Both the position numbers and the translations under genes were made by a program. Shown in pieces: positions 29,201-38,760 of a stretch of DNA of 64,000 bases. Source of the stretch: Gymnogyps californianus (lineage: Eukaryota > Chordata > Aves > Accipitriformes > Cathartidae); NCBI RefSeq assembly GCF_018139145.2, contig NC_059477.1, forward strand, positions 44,321,600-44,385,599, given 5' to 3'. The notes under the pieces are model-generated. The model had not been told where the DNA came from, made no database searches, and saw nothing but the letters and a program-made list of their open reading frames with translations. How positions within the stretch are numbered: the first letter of the stretch is position 1; every line of letters starts with the position of its first letter.

Positions 29201-32200
29201 TACTGAGAAACATCTATCTACCATGACTGCTAAAATAAGGGACCAGTTCCTACAATACTCTTGTTTAATTACTTCTTCACATAAAAGTAACAACCCTCAC
29301 ACATTCCTTCAGGACGTGATTGACTTGAAAAACAAGGACTCAACCAGGGATTTATTTTCCTACAAGAAGTATACCTATAGTGTCTTAAGAAGGGAAAGAA
29401 AGCGTGTACCTCATGCCCGGAGTTCCGCTCAGCCACCACAGTACAACATACAGGACCGACGCCTTTGTCTAGTGCCATACAACAGCAGACTGCAGTTACC
29501 AGTTCTAGAGGATTTTGTTATTCTGATCTTACTGTGTTCCACATTTGGTTCTCTCCCAGCCCTTCAGGATTCCAAAAGAATGTCCTGACCAACTATCTTT
29601 GTCATTCTCAAACCACATGATACTGAAGGCAGTTTTTACTTTTACACCTAGTTGCGAAGTTGCACATACTGGCATCAAAACACCACCTTGAATTCACAGA
29701 CTGTTTAAGCTATGTATCTACTGCCAGAGCCAAAAATATCTTCTCAAAATAAGCGATGACAAGGAAGCAAATACGGCTTAGGCTCAGGGAACTGACCAGA
29801 TTCTACCAAAGTGTAAAAGGATATTCCAATACCTGCTGTCAAATTCTTATCTCAGTGCCTTCTCTCCCAAGATACACCAGCAGGACAACTGTGTTACTCC
29901 AGTTCTTTGAACTACAAATAGGAAGTAAGATGGGCAGCTCTAACATAATATTCAGAAGCTGTTGTACTTCAAGAATGCTTAATAAAAAATCCTAATAGGA
30001 AGTGTCTGCTTTTCTGTTCCAGAGCATGAACAATCTTAAACTAGTGAGGTGGAAGTTTGGTGCAAAGAACATGTCCACAGAGGGTCCTGTGGCAGCAGCC
30101 TTGCTGATCACAGCATGCACAGTAGATGCGTGGCAGAACAGTTACCCTTGGCCTATAACAGTTGTTCTTGTTGCAGTCACTCAATTATTAAGACACACAT
30201 TATGTTGACCCGTGTCAGAATTTTAGTGACACCCCCAAATTTAGCTTTTCTAGCCATGAATATGCTGGTATAATATTAGTAATTAAACTGTCTGTAATAA
30301 CACAAAATTGTGAGATATGATGTAACGGACACAGCTAATGGAAGAAGATATCATTGATTAATATTTTGAAGCAAAATTTCTAGAAATCATTTTTATTTCT
30401 CTTGTGTTACTGGAGTCTTTCTAAGCCAACCAAACCTGAGTGGTCTGTAAAACAGGGAAGATTTAGCAGAACAAACTTCTTACAACTACAGTAGAGATTC
30501 AGCTGTTCACTGTAAGAATATAAAGTAATCCATTGTTATGATCTTACAACGGTTGTCAGCCAACTGGAGCACAAAATGTCCAAGATACACTTCTGCATGC
30601 TAATCAAAGAACAGTAATACAAGTGTGTACATGGATCACTTCAGCCAGGCAGACTGTAAATTTTTCTGTCCAACTTAAAGATTCTATTTCACTATAACTT
30701 ACATAAAATTGTAAACATTAGCAGGAGTATCATCTTCTAAATGCAAACAAATTATGTCATATGCAAACTGAAATGGGTAAGGTCTCTTATTTCAGTTGTA
30801 AGCATTACAGAGCAGTGACTCTCCATTAAAAGTATAGAGTTATAATCTCATGGTACATTGTTGATAGCTTTTGTCATTGGGGTTCTTCATCCAGGAAGAA
30901 CTATGTACTAGTTTTGTCTATTACCCACATCTTTCATTTGTTAATCCTTGAGGAAGGAAGGGATGAGGAGAGAATAAGGAGAAGGTTAGGTATGGGAAAG
31001 GGTTTTTTTGTCTATACTGATAATCTTTCTTTTTTCATCAGTTGGCAGCACATCCTCATCACCGGCTTTATTAGGAATTAGGGAACCCCGCTCTGAATAT
31101 GATAGGACGCAACCTTCTATGCAGTATTATAATAACCAAGGCGATGTCATTACACATAAAGACATATATACTGGTAAGATACCAATTAGGTGAACTTTTA
31201 ACTGGAATTCGTAAATATTCTTTATATGAGGAGTTTATACAATCATAACACAGACAGTTGCCTTAGCAGGCTTGTTACTACTTAATGGTGTTTTCCATTT
31301 TTATTCATTCCGTGTGGAACAGAGCAGGTTTTTCATCTGTCTCTACTATTTTCTTTAAAATGGCACACATTACCAGAATAAGAGAAGATCTGTTTATATA
31401 TTGGGAGGTGAGAGGTGTTTGGAATTTTTATTTAAAATCCTGTTACAGAAAATTGTTTTATTATGCACATTATATATAGTAGTAGTAGTTATAAATAATA
31501 ATGTGTGGTTGTATATTATAATAATATAATATCATTATATTATTAAATTATACCAAGATTTCATCTTTTCCCTCATCTCCCTTTTCCTTCTTACTATTTG
31601 ACACAAGTCGCAGAACAATAGAGATGACAGTGAATAAAGAGAAGGAAATTCCTTGTTTTAAAGGTTATTAGTCTGTAAAACAAAAAATAGCAACACAGAA
31701 AAGCCTCTTGGTTTCAGTTTAACTACTGCTGAGGGACAAAATTTGCCTGTATTGTGTTGTTATATTATATTATTAGTAGATACTAAAATCTGCAGACTTA
31801 ATTGTTTGGGTGCTACATAATTTCTTCTAGGTAAAATAGAAGCAAATAGACTTATAGACAAAAGAATAAAGACTGAAGTTTATGCCATAAACTGTTTTCT
31901 CACAGGTTCCAGCAAACCTTCACCAATTTACATCAGTTCCTATTCCTCACCAGCAAGAGAACAAAATAGACGACTACAGGTGACTCCAAAATTTTACTTT
32001 GAAGTGACACCGATAACAAGACTCAGCATATAGTGTTGAAGGGAACTTAAGGGAGTTTGAGTATACTTTGTACTATTAGAGTGCTTTTTTATAGAGTATA
32101 TCTATAGCATAGTTAATTTGTTATTGGGCATTAGTGTACTTAAACTAACAGTTGCTGATATACTTCTATTACCTTTGTGTTTTCTTTTTATAGTCACTTA

Positions 32201-32825
32201 TTTTAGTGTGTTGTTCTTATGGTGGGATCTGAGACCACTTTTCTGACCTGACTTTTGGGGTTTTTTTGATAGGTATGGTCAGGTTCTGTACTTTCTACTT
32301 ATGCTCTAAAAGTCCTACTTTTGGCGAGTTAGTAGCTTCCCAGTGAAGGCAGGAGGAGACATGCAGGCAGGCTTAGAGGTTTTTCTGCCATTTAGTTTCA
32401 TTTTAAAATTAGGTACATTTAATGGAGGTTTGAAACTTGTGTTACTATCATCACTGGTAGAGCTGCACTTAACTTTTTAGGGAATGGTTCTGTATAATGT
32501 GTGTAAGTTTGAGAAACAAGTATTTTCTCTGCTAATTATATTTTGAAAGCTTATTTTTCTATCATTTTGTCAACAGCATCAGCAATTGTACTACAGTCAA
32601 GAAGACAGCAACAGAAAAAACTATGATGCATACAGATTATACTTGCAGTCCCCACATAGCTATGAAGACCCATATTTTGATGATCGAGTTCACTTTCCTG
32701 CTACTTCAGATTACACAACACAATATGGACTGAAATCAACCACAAATTACGTAGACTTTTATTCCACCAGACGATCTTCTTATAGAGCAGAACAGTACCC
32801 AGGTTCACCTGACTCCTGGGTGTAG
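2152..32825 (+). CDS. PKP4: Plakophilin 4 (p0071), 3' half of the gene: 13 spliced coding exons
   Basis: PKP4 is a p120-catenin-family armadillo protein of adherens junctions and desmosomes. It binds cadherin tails and, through its C-terminus, PDZ proteins; it has also been linked to Rho regulation in cytokinesis. The thirteen exons (2152-2284, 6416-6629, 20035-20218, 21660-21777, 22271-22462, 22601-22774, 23632-23782, 25934-26129, 28083-28167, 28271-28388, 31042-31173, 31906-31979, 32577-32825) total 2020 nt and join in one frame to 672 residues plus stop. From memory, human PKP4 is 1192 residues, so this is about residue 520 to the end: the whole armadillo domain and C-terminal tail. Near-identity to the human protein and the ending PGSPDSWV separate it from CTNND2, which also ends DSWV, and from ARVCF and CTNND1. 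The N-terminal exons are outside the window. All introns are GT-AG except one GC-AG. Confidence 0.97.
2285..6415 (+). other. PKP4 intron, 4.1 kb
   Basis: Non-coding and AT-rich. It holds a perfect 10-bp inverted repeat at 4195-4220 and a short (TG)n tract near 6030-6045. No recognised mobile element or embedded gene was seen. Confidence 0.8.
6416..6629 (+). CDS. PKP4: PKP4 coding exon, armadillo repeats 2 and start of 3
   Basis: Preceded by the acceptor TTCTAG and followed by the strong donor GTAAGT. It reads [20 protein letters not shown], then the armadillo signature [20 protein letters not shown] and [13 protein letters not shown]. Its length of 214 nt ends in phase 1, which matches the next exon. 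Confidence 0.97.
8489..8531 (+). repeat. Short imperfect tandem duplication
   Basis: Two adjacent copies, 8489-8510 and 8511-8531, share TATATGCAT followed by GTGTAACATT. They differ by one or two bases at the junction. This is intronic and probably a replication-slippage product. Confidence 0.75.
11691..11723 (+). repeat. T-rich homopolymer tract
   Basis: Nineteen T, one C, then thirteen T within the large PKP4 intron. No adjacent sequence identified it as the reversed poly(A) tail of a retroposed gene. Confidence 0.85.
12474..12592 (-). mobile_element. CR1 LINE, 3'-terminal fragment
   Basis: The + strand shows the reverse complement of the avian CR1 3' end: repeated CACAGAATCACAGA, then GTTGAGGTTGGGAGGG, the C-run after CTTGTCCA, GAGCAGGGTCACATAGAGCA and CCCAGGACCATGTCC. 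Similarity fades after about 12592, so this is one of the many 5'-truncated copies typical of birds. The element's sense strand is minus, with its 3' terminus at about 12474. It has no coding capacity. Confidence 0.9.
20035..20218 (+). CDS. PKP4: PKP4 coding exon, armadillo repeats 3-4
   Basis: The acceptor TCTTAAG is followed by two bases completing a glycine codon, then [20 protein letters not shown] and, further on, [12 protein letters not shown]. It ends two bases into the arginine codon before the donor GTAATT. It includes the acidic patch [12 protein letters not shown] found in PKP4 and its closest relatives. Confidence 0.97.
20219..21659 (+). other. PKP4 intron, 1.4 kb
   Basis: Includes a C-run near 20360 and one 113-codon open frame at 20661-21002 that has no flanking exon signals and no recognisable product. 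Nothing else was seen. Confidence 0.75.
21660..21777 (+). CDS. PKP4: PKP4 coding exon, armadillo repeat 4-5
   Basis: Begins after CCCTCTAG with the last base of the split arginine codon. It reads [19 protein letters not shown] and ends [12 protein letters not shown] in phase 0 before the donor GTGTGT. The intron that follows is 493 nt. Confidence 0.97.
22271..22462 (+). CDS. PKP4: PKP4 coding exon, armadillo repeat 5 and lysine-rich insert loop
   Basis: The acceptor GGTTTCAG precedes [20 protein letters not shown]. The exon then encodes the long loop that interrupts the p120-family armadillo domain: [13 protein letters not shown] followed by eight consecutive lysines and TSQEDQ. In relatives this basic loop acts as a nuclear-localisation or phospholipid-binding patch. 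The exon is exactly 64 codons. Its donor, CAG|GTTTCC, is far from consensus, lacking a purine at +3 and G at +5, but the phase and the family require it. Confidence 0.93.
22463..22600 (+). other. PKP4 short intron (138 nt) with weak 5' splice site
   Basis: The intron begins GTTTCC and ends TTTCTCAG. Reading into it would add [10 protein letters not shown] and then a stop, so retention would truncate the protein in the middle of the armadillo domain. Confidence 0.85.
22601..22774 (+). CDS. PKP4: PKP4 coding exon, armadillo repeat 6
   Basis: Starts [20 protein letters not shown] and ends NLSAGNWK. Both ends are in phase 0 (58 codons), between the acceptor TTTCTCAG and the donor GTATGTG. The segment [15 protein letters not shown] followed by [14 protein letters not shown] is the highly conserved repeat after the insert loop of the p120 family. 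Confidence 0.97.
22775..23631 (+). other. PKP4 intron, 0.86 kb
   Basis: AT-rich, with an A-rich run near 23340-23370. No repeat family or embedded gene was recognised. Confidence 0.75.
23632..23782 (+). CDS. PKP4: PKP4 coding exon, armadillo repeat 7
   Basis: Follows the acceptor ATTATAG and reads [20 protein letters not shown], then [20 protein letters not shown] and RNKELIG. It ends in phase 1 before the donor GTAAGTAC. Residues match the vertebrate PKP4 protein essentially without change. Confidence 0.97.
23783..25933 (+). other. PKP4 intron, 2.2 kb
   Basis: Contains a C-run at about 25250-25262 and an A-run near 25733-25744. No mobile element or second gene was recognised. Confidence 0.75.
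25934..26129 (+). CDS. PKP4: PKP4 coding exon, armadillo repeat 8, ends at a GC donor
   Basis: The acceptor TTTATAG is followed by two bases finishing a glycine codon, then [40 protein letters not shown] and TKGRGD plus two bases of arginine. Family and phase fix the exon end at 26129, so the intron begins GCAAGT. The rest of that donor is optimal (AG|GCAAGT), as is typical of true GC-AG introns. Confidence 0.95.
26130..28082 (+). other. PKP4 GC-AG intron, 2.0 kb
   Basis: The donor is GC at 26130-26131 and the acceptor is TTCCTTAG. The only GT near the donor lies inside a different frame and would break the RGDRSSLK junction. No mobile element was recognised inside. Confidence 0.88.
28083..28167 (+). 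CDS. PKP4: PKP4 coding exon, armadillo repeat 9 end
   Basis: The first base finishes the arginine codon, then [20 protein letters not shown] and DLRSIYKK, phase 0, before the donor GTAAAT. This is the last helix of the armadillo domain. The following intron is only 103 nt (28168-28270), with a candidate branch site CCTAAT and a T-rich tract. Confidence 0.97.
28271..28388 (+). CDS. PKP4: PKP4 coding exon, start of C-terminal tail
   Basis: Reads [37 protein letters not shown] and one base of the next codon, before the donor GTCAGT. The serine-rich tail follows the armadillo domain and is a likely phosphorylation region. It ends in phase 1, so it can join either the 132-nt cassette exon or the exon after it without a frameshift. 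Confidence 0.95.
28389..31041 (+). other. PKP4 intron, 2.7 kb
   Basis: Includes a 121-codon open frame at 29223-29588 with overlapping opposite-strand frames, no splice context and no recognisable domain. No mobile element was identified. Confidence 0.75.
31042..31173 (+). CDS. PKP4: PKP4 alternative cassette exon (44 codons, phase 1-1)
   Basis: The acceptor TTCATCAG and the donor GTAAGA flank 132 nt that read [34 protein letters not shown] and [11 protein letters not shown]. Both ends are in phase 1, so skipping it keeps the frame. From memory, the human short isoform (1149 versus 1192 residues) lacks the equivalent 43 residues. This bird has one extra residue, in the DVITHKD stretch. Confidence 0.95.
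31174..31905 (+). other. PKP4 intron, 0.73 kb
   Basis: AT-rich. It contains a perfect 12-bp inverted repeat with a 3-nt loop at 31519-31545. Nothing else was recognised. Confidence 0.75.
31906..31979 (+). CDS. PKP4: PKP4 coding exon, C-terminal tail
   Basis: Two bases complete a glycine codon, then [20 protein letters not shown] and RRLQ, phase 0, between the acceptor TCTCACAG and the donor GTGACT. Short and serine/proline rich; it matches the vertebrate PKP4 tail. Confidence 0.95.
31980..32576 (+). other. PKP4 last intron, 0.6 kb
   Basis: Non-coding, with no repeat recognised. It ends in GTCAACAG before the terminal exon. Confidence 0.8.
32577..32825 (+). CDS. PKP4: PKP4 terminal coding exon with PDZ-binding C-terminus
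   Basis: Reads [20 protein letters not shown], then [33 protein letters not shown] and [13 protein letters not shown], with stop TAG at 32823-32825. The last four residues, DSWV, form the class of PDZ ligand that binds Erbin, Scribble-type and PAPIN domains in PKP4 and CTNND2. The tyrosine-rich make-up is typical of this tail. Confidence 0.97.
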   Translation, partial: HQQLYYSQEDSNRKNYDAYRLYLQSPHSYEDPYFDDRVHFPATSDYTTQYGLKSTTNYVDFYSTRRSSYRAEQYPGSPDSWV

Positions 32826-32917
32826 CATCAAAGAGAAAAAACAACCGATTTCTCATCTTGCTTGAGAAGAAATGGAATGGCCTCATTTGTTGTTTTGGTT
32901 ATGAAATGTGAAAGTGA

Positions 32918-32923
32918 AATAAA
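32918..32923 (+). terminator. Poly(A) signal AATAAA, early
   Basis: AATAAA about 95 nt after the PKP4 stop codon, followed by a long T-rich run near 32941-32965. It could give a very short 3' UTR, but the signals further on seem more likely. Confidence 0.3.
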
Positions 32924-33164
32924 AGAAGGAACAAGGAAGATTTTTTTTTTTTTTTTATTTTTTTTTGAGTGAGGAATTGTCAGGAAGAAAAACTGGAAGG
33001 GATGGTTTTTTGCTCTGTTTAGATGTTAGGTATAATTACTTGTAGCTCCTGTAGTCTGGTGAGGGTGTGGGCGATGTGATGAAAGGTTTGAGAATTGAGT
33101 AAAATGAATTTGGAAAGTGTGTAGGTCAGAGCAAATTAAAGCTGATTTTTTTTTTTTTAATGTG

Positions 33165-33170
33165 AATAAA
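33165..33170 (+). terminator. Poly(A) signal AATAAA
   Basis: AATAAA followed within 10-20 nt by GTCTTGTTCTG, a GT-rich downstream element. Candidate main PKP4 3' end. Confidence 0.5.
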
Positions 33171-33199
33171 AGTCTTGTTCTGATAGTTTGTACAGAAAA

Positions 33200-33205
33200 A
33201 ATAAA
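33200..33205 (+). terminator. Poly(A) signal AATAAA
   Basis: Second of two closely spaced signals, followed by CCCTTGTTTTATTG. Together with the copy at 33165 it makes this the most likely PKP4 cleavage region. Confidence 0.5.
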
Positions 33206-33225
33206 ATGGATGCCCTTGTTTTATT

Positions 33226-36200
33226 GCTATTACTAAATGTCAAGATTGTATGCTATTACGTCTTGTAAATTTCTTTCGTTGGTGTAAATATGGAAATGCC
33301 ACATTGGTTTAAAGTGCCATCCATTTGTAATGCAGTGTGTCATTTTAAAAGGAATTTGAAACATCATGCACAAAAAAAAAAAATCCAAGAAAACATAAAT
33401 TTTAAAAGGAAAAAAAAAAAACTTTTAAAAATGAATAGTGTAATTTTGAAGCACAAACTCCAGTCCAGTATATCTACACTTCTCCCATTCCCTGCCTATT
33501 TCATAAGAAACTTCACTGCCATTTTCTATGCACATGGAATAACAATAAATATGGAAGTCTCATCCATGGAAAGCTGTTCCCTGTTCATTTTTATTTTTTT
33601 TATTTTCTGTGTGTGATATTTGGAAACAAATACCATGAAATATGAAGTCTAATTGCATGTTTTTAAGCAGGTTAAATATATCAAAACATTTGGGCCATTT
33701 TCCCAGCTTTCTTCAGTGCATATATTCTGAATTTGTCAGGCTGGCAGACCAAAGTGTGAAATTATGCACTTTCTTCCCATTATTCCTTAGACTAGTATTT
33801 TTACTTTTGATATGGGCAATCCAAGATATTTCAGAACTCTATCCTGTTTTCTTCCCATCACTCCTCTACTCTTCCCCTTGCTGTCCCCAAGAAAATTAAG
33901 ATGATCTTGCTTTCATAGAAATTATAGTCTCCATTTTTACTACATTCTGCTTGGATTTACTTACAATAAAAATCTTTGATTGTTTTAAGTAACTAAATCA
34001 CTTTCCTCATGCTGTAGAGTCTGTTAACTTTATACTGTCTGTAATCGTAATTATTGTTCCCCATCATTGCACTTTTCTTTGGTTTTCAGTGTTTCCAAAT
34101 ACCCTGATTGCATCAGTGAAATGAGAAAAGGTAAGCAGAACTGCTCCAAGTTTAGATTACAAGGCAAATTCACTTTTCCTTAATTGGTTGGGCTACTTCA
34201 GCCCCCTGACTGGAAAAGGGAAAAGAAATGAAGGGGTGAACAGCACAGTGAAAGTAGTGAGTTAGGTCTTAACTTTGATATACAGCCATGCAATTCCCCA
34301 CTGGCTGCAGTGCGGCGTGTGTTGCTGAGGGCCAGTATTGTGCAGATGGTGCCTTTTCTTTCCTAGAGACTTTATTCTTTCTTAAGATAGAAAATAGTTT
34401 CCATTTACTTGAATTTGAGTTTGTTTCTTGTAACAATAATTTTGCCACTGATCTTTCATTATTGTTCTAACTACCTTCAGAGTCATGTGCAAGCTTTGGT
34501 ACGCAGACTAATGCAGATCAATGTTGATTATCTGGTATGCCTATAACCTACTAAAGGTGGTAAGCTCTCTGAGCCAAATATACTTATTTGGCATTTCATT
34601 GTCCCAGGAAGATTTAAATTAGCTTCAGATAACAAAATAATAGATGGAAAGGGTCATGAGTCTGTTATTACTTGCTGCTTCGAATCTGCTAATAACTCCC
34701 CAAAAAAGAGGGAGGTAGTAATTTCAACAAAACAGCTGTATGATGGAATGATTTTTGCTTCTCATCTGAGGCAGTTTCATCAAGATCAAAACCAGCAAGA
34801 TTCGGGACAGCACCCCTAATTTGGATCTTTCATGCTGTAGAATACATATATATATAGTTCATTATGTTAGTTTTCTTTTGTTTTTATTGGTCTCATTTAT
34901 TTATGTATTTTTTACACATTATGTCTTGGTGCTATACTGATTAAAATTATCTGTACAGTATATTTGTTGGTTAATTTCCCTTTATGTGTAGTTTCAGACT
35001 GAATGTGTGGAAGTGGGGAAGAAATAGGGCACAATTTCATTTCATTGTTGACTTCCATAGTGCAGTCTGGCTTTTGGGCCTGTCTCAAAATGTCAAGAGC
35101 CATAAATTTAAGCTGAATGCTTTTAAAATGTGTTGTATTCACAATTTTGTATTCAGATTGATACTCCACTGAGAAAGATAAAAATTGTTAACTTTTTCAA
35201 AAAGTGGATGTCCTTTGGAGAAGGTGATGGTCATCTGAAAGTTAAATAGTAATAGTGCCCTGGGAAATGCACTACTTTGTTTCCACCTTCCTAATAATTG
35301 CAAATATGGTGAAAGAAAAAGAGTAATTAAACTTCAAAAGCAGGGAGTTAAATATGATTCAGATTAAAACAGATTGAGAAGGTGTACAGTGAGCCTGAAC
35401 AGCAGACTTGTATGTGTCCTTTTGTGGAACTCCCTCCCACAGAGGACAACTGAAAGTAGCATTGACTTCACTGAAACAGTTATGCTCACGAAATGCCAGA
35501 GAACAATGGGAAACAAGTGCTTAAAGCAACATGTGTCTGTGGTCCTCTCTCTTGTAAAAAGCCTACATACAATACACTTAAGAAGGAGATGAATCCTAAC
35601 TGAATTAGGATTATTATTTAAATAGGCTCAAAAGAATCCTGGCCCTTAAAAAGATACTTTTTTTTTTTTTTTTGGTGGTCTTTACTCCTGCCTGAATGAG
35701 AAGTGTCCATTATGAACAAGGTAGGCAATGTAAGTCATACATGAATGTTCGTAACTGTCAACAGTCTGACCTGAAATTTTGGTGAATTGATATAGTTACA
35801 TACAAGAAGTTTATATGAAAGGACAGATGAGAAATTTTTTTCAGGATAGCATTCATGAGATGATTCTTTGCCTTCTATTAGTTGTCTTAAGAGTATGCCT
35901 GAATTGTAATCAGCTTGTACCTTTCCTCAGATACTGTATCTAACATTTTTAACCACCGTGCACTTCATTTGTTCAGCTAGGGGTTTAGGTTAGTCAGCAG
36001 ATCGCTTCTGCCTAAGCTGGGTATTGCTACTTCCTACCCAGTCCCCTGTAACTGAAGTTAAATGTAAGTGCTGCAGTCTTGCACTGCCTTATAAAATTTC
36101 TCCTGTCTGCTCAAAGGGAGAAAAATGGTGTGACTCATCTTAGTGTAGCACAAAGATCTAGGATGTATCCTAAAATACTAATTCCAGACACACACACAGA

Positions 36201-38120
36201 GGCATACAGCTCCAGTGAGAACACTTAGCTGTGGCATGACAACACAGCTATGTGAAGTCAGAACAGGCCTAATGAATATGGGTGAATGGCCAAGTGAAAC
36301 AAAACCTTCACGGCCAAACCCAGCTTTACAGGGTAGCAAAAGAAGAGAGACATGGAGGAGCCTGGTAGGAGCAGAGATGAGTTATGCAGAAAAACAAGAT
36401 TTAGCTATAAGAAGAAGAATTGTGAACACTGGAAAAAAGACAAACTCCTTAGCCTATCAGAGCTAACAGACACTGGCTTAACTGAAAACATCTCAGCCAA
36501 GGACACTAGTCATGTGTGTTCTGTGTTTGAGTTACTGTAAGAAAGACTAATGCTCATAAAAGGTAACAATGTAAACATCAATCAACTTTAAAAAAACAAA
36601 ACATGACTTTGTGGCCATGGGTAAACTATTGCAGCTGTCAACAACAGTAGATAAAGGGCTCAGAAGGAAAGCTGTCATTTTCAGACCAACTATGAAATTT
36701 CTCATAGGTAAGGCTGGATAGAAGAGACTGGAGGACTCTTCACATGCTGTGGCATAAAGGTGCAAGGATTCATTTCTGGCTGTGAGGCAGAAATGAGGCA
36801 AGGGCTCATTTCTGGCTGCACCACTTGCTTCACTCCATCAGTCCTCGGAACTGGACAATTATTACTGAAGTTTAAGACTGTCTAATGCTATTGTGCACAA
36901 TGTTGCGTTCCTAACGATGATCAGCATCTGCTGAGGTGTCAGTCTTGTAGATTTGAAAAGGTCCACGAGTCTTCATCAAAAAGAAAAGAGCCCCTTTTCA
37001 ACAAAACAACTTCAGAATAACTAGCCCACAGACAGTGACACTCCTGTCTTCCAAGCAAACCTCGGTTCTCTGCAGGCTATCATCAAGCTGAATATCAGCA
37101 TAAATACAGCTACATTAGGCTTCCAAAAGCCTAAAGTATACAGGTCTGGAAACACTTTAAGGGGAGAAATTGCTATGCATCCTATAAAATGGAAAGAGCA
37201 ACAAAATTATTTAGGTACTTAAAATACACAGTTGTCACACTGTGTTGTAGCCTGTAACAGTTAATTCAACAGATTAGGAATTAAAACTTGGTTAGGCTAA
37301 CTGTACTAAAATTACACAGAAGAAAAATCCTGTGAATAGGTTTTCAGAAACTTTCATGTTGTAATGTGATCTCTATTGCAGAATCATCCATGAAGAAAAA
37401 AAGGCAAGTCAGGTAATTTTTAAGCTGACCCACGGTAAGCTAGGCGAAGGTACTACACCTTTTGAGATCCATGTAAATTGCTGACAATAGGGTTATTTCT
37501 TCTGTGCCTTTTTTCAGAAACAAGTCTCCAGCTGATATGTGACTCTCATGCAATAGCCCCTAACATCGTACATTGGTATGTATGAAATTAAGAAAGAAAT
37601 CATGGCCTTTATTAATTTTCTACCATCTGATGTTTTTTCACTGAATTTACATCTGATGGCAGCTCACGTTTATATAAAGCAAATGAAATATCACTGAGGT
37701 AGTAACTTACAATGATAATGGTGACAGGAATAACAATAGCATTTATAAGCTCTGAAAACAAACGCCGAGTTGATTTTTTTATTGCCAATTTCTGTGACTA
37801 AATTTTGAGCCTCATGTTGCACCTCTTCTGATATATCTAATATTTGTATTTCTTCTCAAAACCTCAGTCGGGTTGGAGTAAGTCTAATATGATGCAGTCA
37901 TATTAGGTCCATGTAACTAAATGAGAAATTTTAGGTGATTCTTGTAGGTTAAAACTTTGTTTCCAAAGATGAGCTAAGGATCTCTGAAGAATACCATTGG
38001 CTTCTAGTTTGACATACTTACTTTTAAAACTGTTTTTTTTATAAATCAAAGTCTAGGGACATACAACAGGCTCAGAAGAATACACAACTCGGAATGAGGC
38101 AGTCTTTGAAGCAAAGCATA
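33226..38120. other. Intergenic sequence downstream of PKP4
   Basis: Gene-poor and AT-rich. Apart from distal poly(A) signals it has a short (TA)n run near 34846-34856 and a T-run near 35659-35673. Open frames are short and on both strands. No mobile element could be named. Confidence 0.7.
33544..33549 (+). terminator. Possible distal poly(A) signal
   Basis: AATAAA followed about 30 nt later by TTCATTTTTATTTTTTTTATTTTC. A further copy lies at 33965-33970 before TGATTGTTTTAAG. Either would extend the PKP4 3' UTR. Confidence 0.3.
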
Positions 38121-38547
38121 AAAGCTTGGTATCCTCAAGAAAAGAATAACACAAGTTGGCAAGAACTCCGATAGCAAATGGTAAGGAACAGTCTGAAGGA
38201 GGAGGAAAAAAACCTATTCCTAATTCAAAGGGTTACCAAAAAATTGAAAATGAGACTACAGCCATACATACTTCTAAGAAGCCTGGTTGGATTAGAATGC
38301 TTATTTCTCCCTTAAACAAGATCTCTGGGCCTAAGCAGGAAACACGTGTTGCAGCTGTATCACTGACTGCCGAACGAGAATGGCAAAGAGTGATTTAACA
38401 GGTTGAGGAAGGTCCGTAAGACTGCAAGTTCAGTAAATGCAGTAATAATGGGAGATCTCGATTACCTCCATGTAGACTGGGAAAATGCCACATTATGGTG
38501 TGATGCCCAAGCTCATTTTTTACATACCATAGCAGATTGCCACTGGC

Positions 38548-38568
38548 GGGGGGGGGGGGGGGGGGGGG
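38548..38568 (+). repeat. G21 homopolymer
   Basis: Twenty-one consecutive G inside the decayed LINE-like segment, 20 bp before a long A tract. Long G runs are rare, form quadruplexes and are prone to sequencing error. Confidence 0.9.
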
Positions 38569-38586
38569 CTGGGGAGCAACCTCTCC

Positions 38587-38588
<2 letters not shown>

Positions 38589-38625
<37 letters not shown>
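38589..38625 (+). repeat. A37 homopolymer
   Basis: Thirty-seven consecutive A, 20 bp after the G21 run. LINE-like coding similarity appears to resume on its right side, so it is not simply a terminal poly(A) tail. Confidence 0.9.
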
Positions 38626-38629
<4 letters not shown>

Positions 38630-38760
38630 TTTCTCCATAACTTCTCCATCAGAGGGGAAGTAACTCTTGACTTGCTCCTAAACACCCAGATCCTGCTCCA
38701 AAATGATGAAATTGAAACGGCACAAGCAGTGACTACAGTGTTTCAGACCTAGTACTCAGG

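Larger units (their letters stand above)
32826..33225 (+). other. PKP4: PKP4 3' untranslated region, proximal form
   Basis: AT-rich sequence after the stop with several poly(A) signals. The 3' boundary is inferred from the signals at 33165 and 33200 and the T/GT-rich stretch just after them. AATAAA at 33544-33549 and 33965-33970 could give longer forms. Confidence 0.6.
38130..38760 (+). mobile_element. Decayed CR1-like LINE fragment (endonuclease region)
   Basis: A broken + strand reading resembles the end of the APE-type endonuclease of CR1 LINEs. About 38400-38540 reads RKVRKTASSVNAVIMGDLDY and VDWENATLW, like the family's MGDFN...W block. About 38657-38690 reads EVTLDLLLNTQ, like its LDL(L/V)LTN block. 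A frame break near 38396 and the G and A tracts between the blocks show that it is dead. The match is from memory of the family; no reverse-transcriptase part was recognised. Confidence 0.45.

Noticed and set aside
29223..29588. 121-codon open frame in a PKP4 intron.
   Set aside because: It lacks exon context, and its product has no recognisable domain or compositional bias typical of a gene.
36350..36540. A short stretch reading YKKKNCEHWKKD, loosely like a retroviral nucleocapsid zinc knuckle.
   Set aside because: The CCHC spacing is absent, there is no neighbouring gag- or pol-like sequence and no LTR nearby. The likeness is too short to call.
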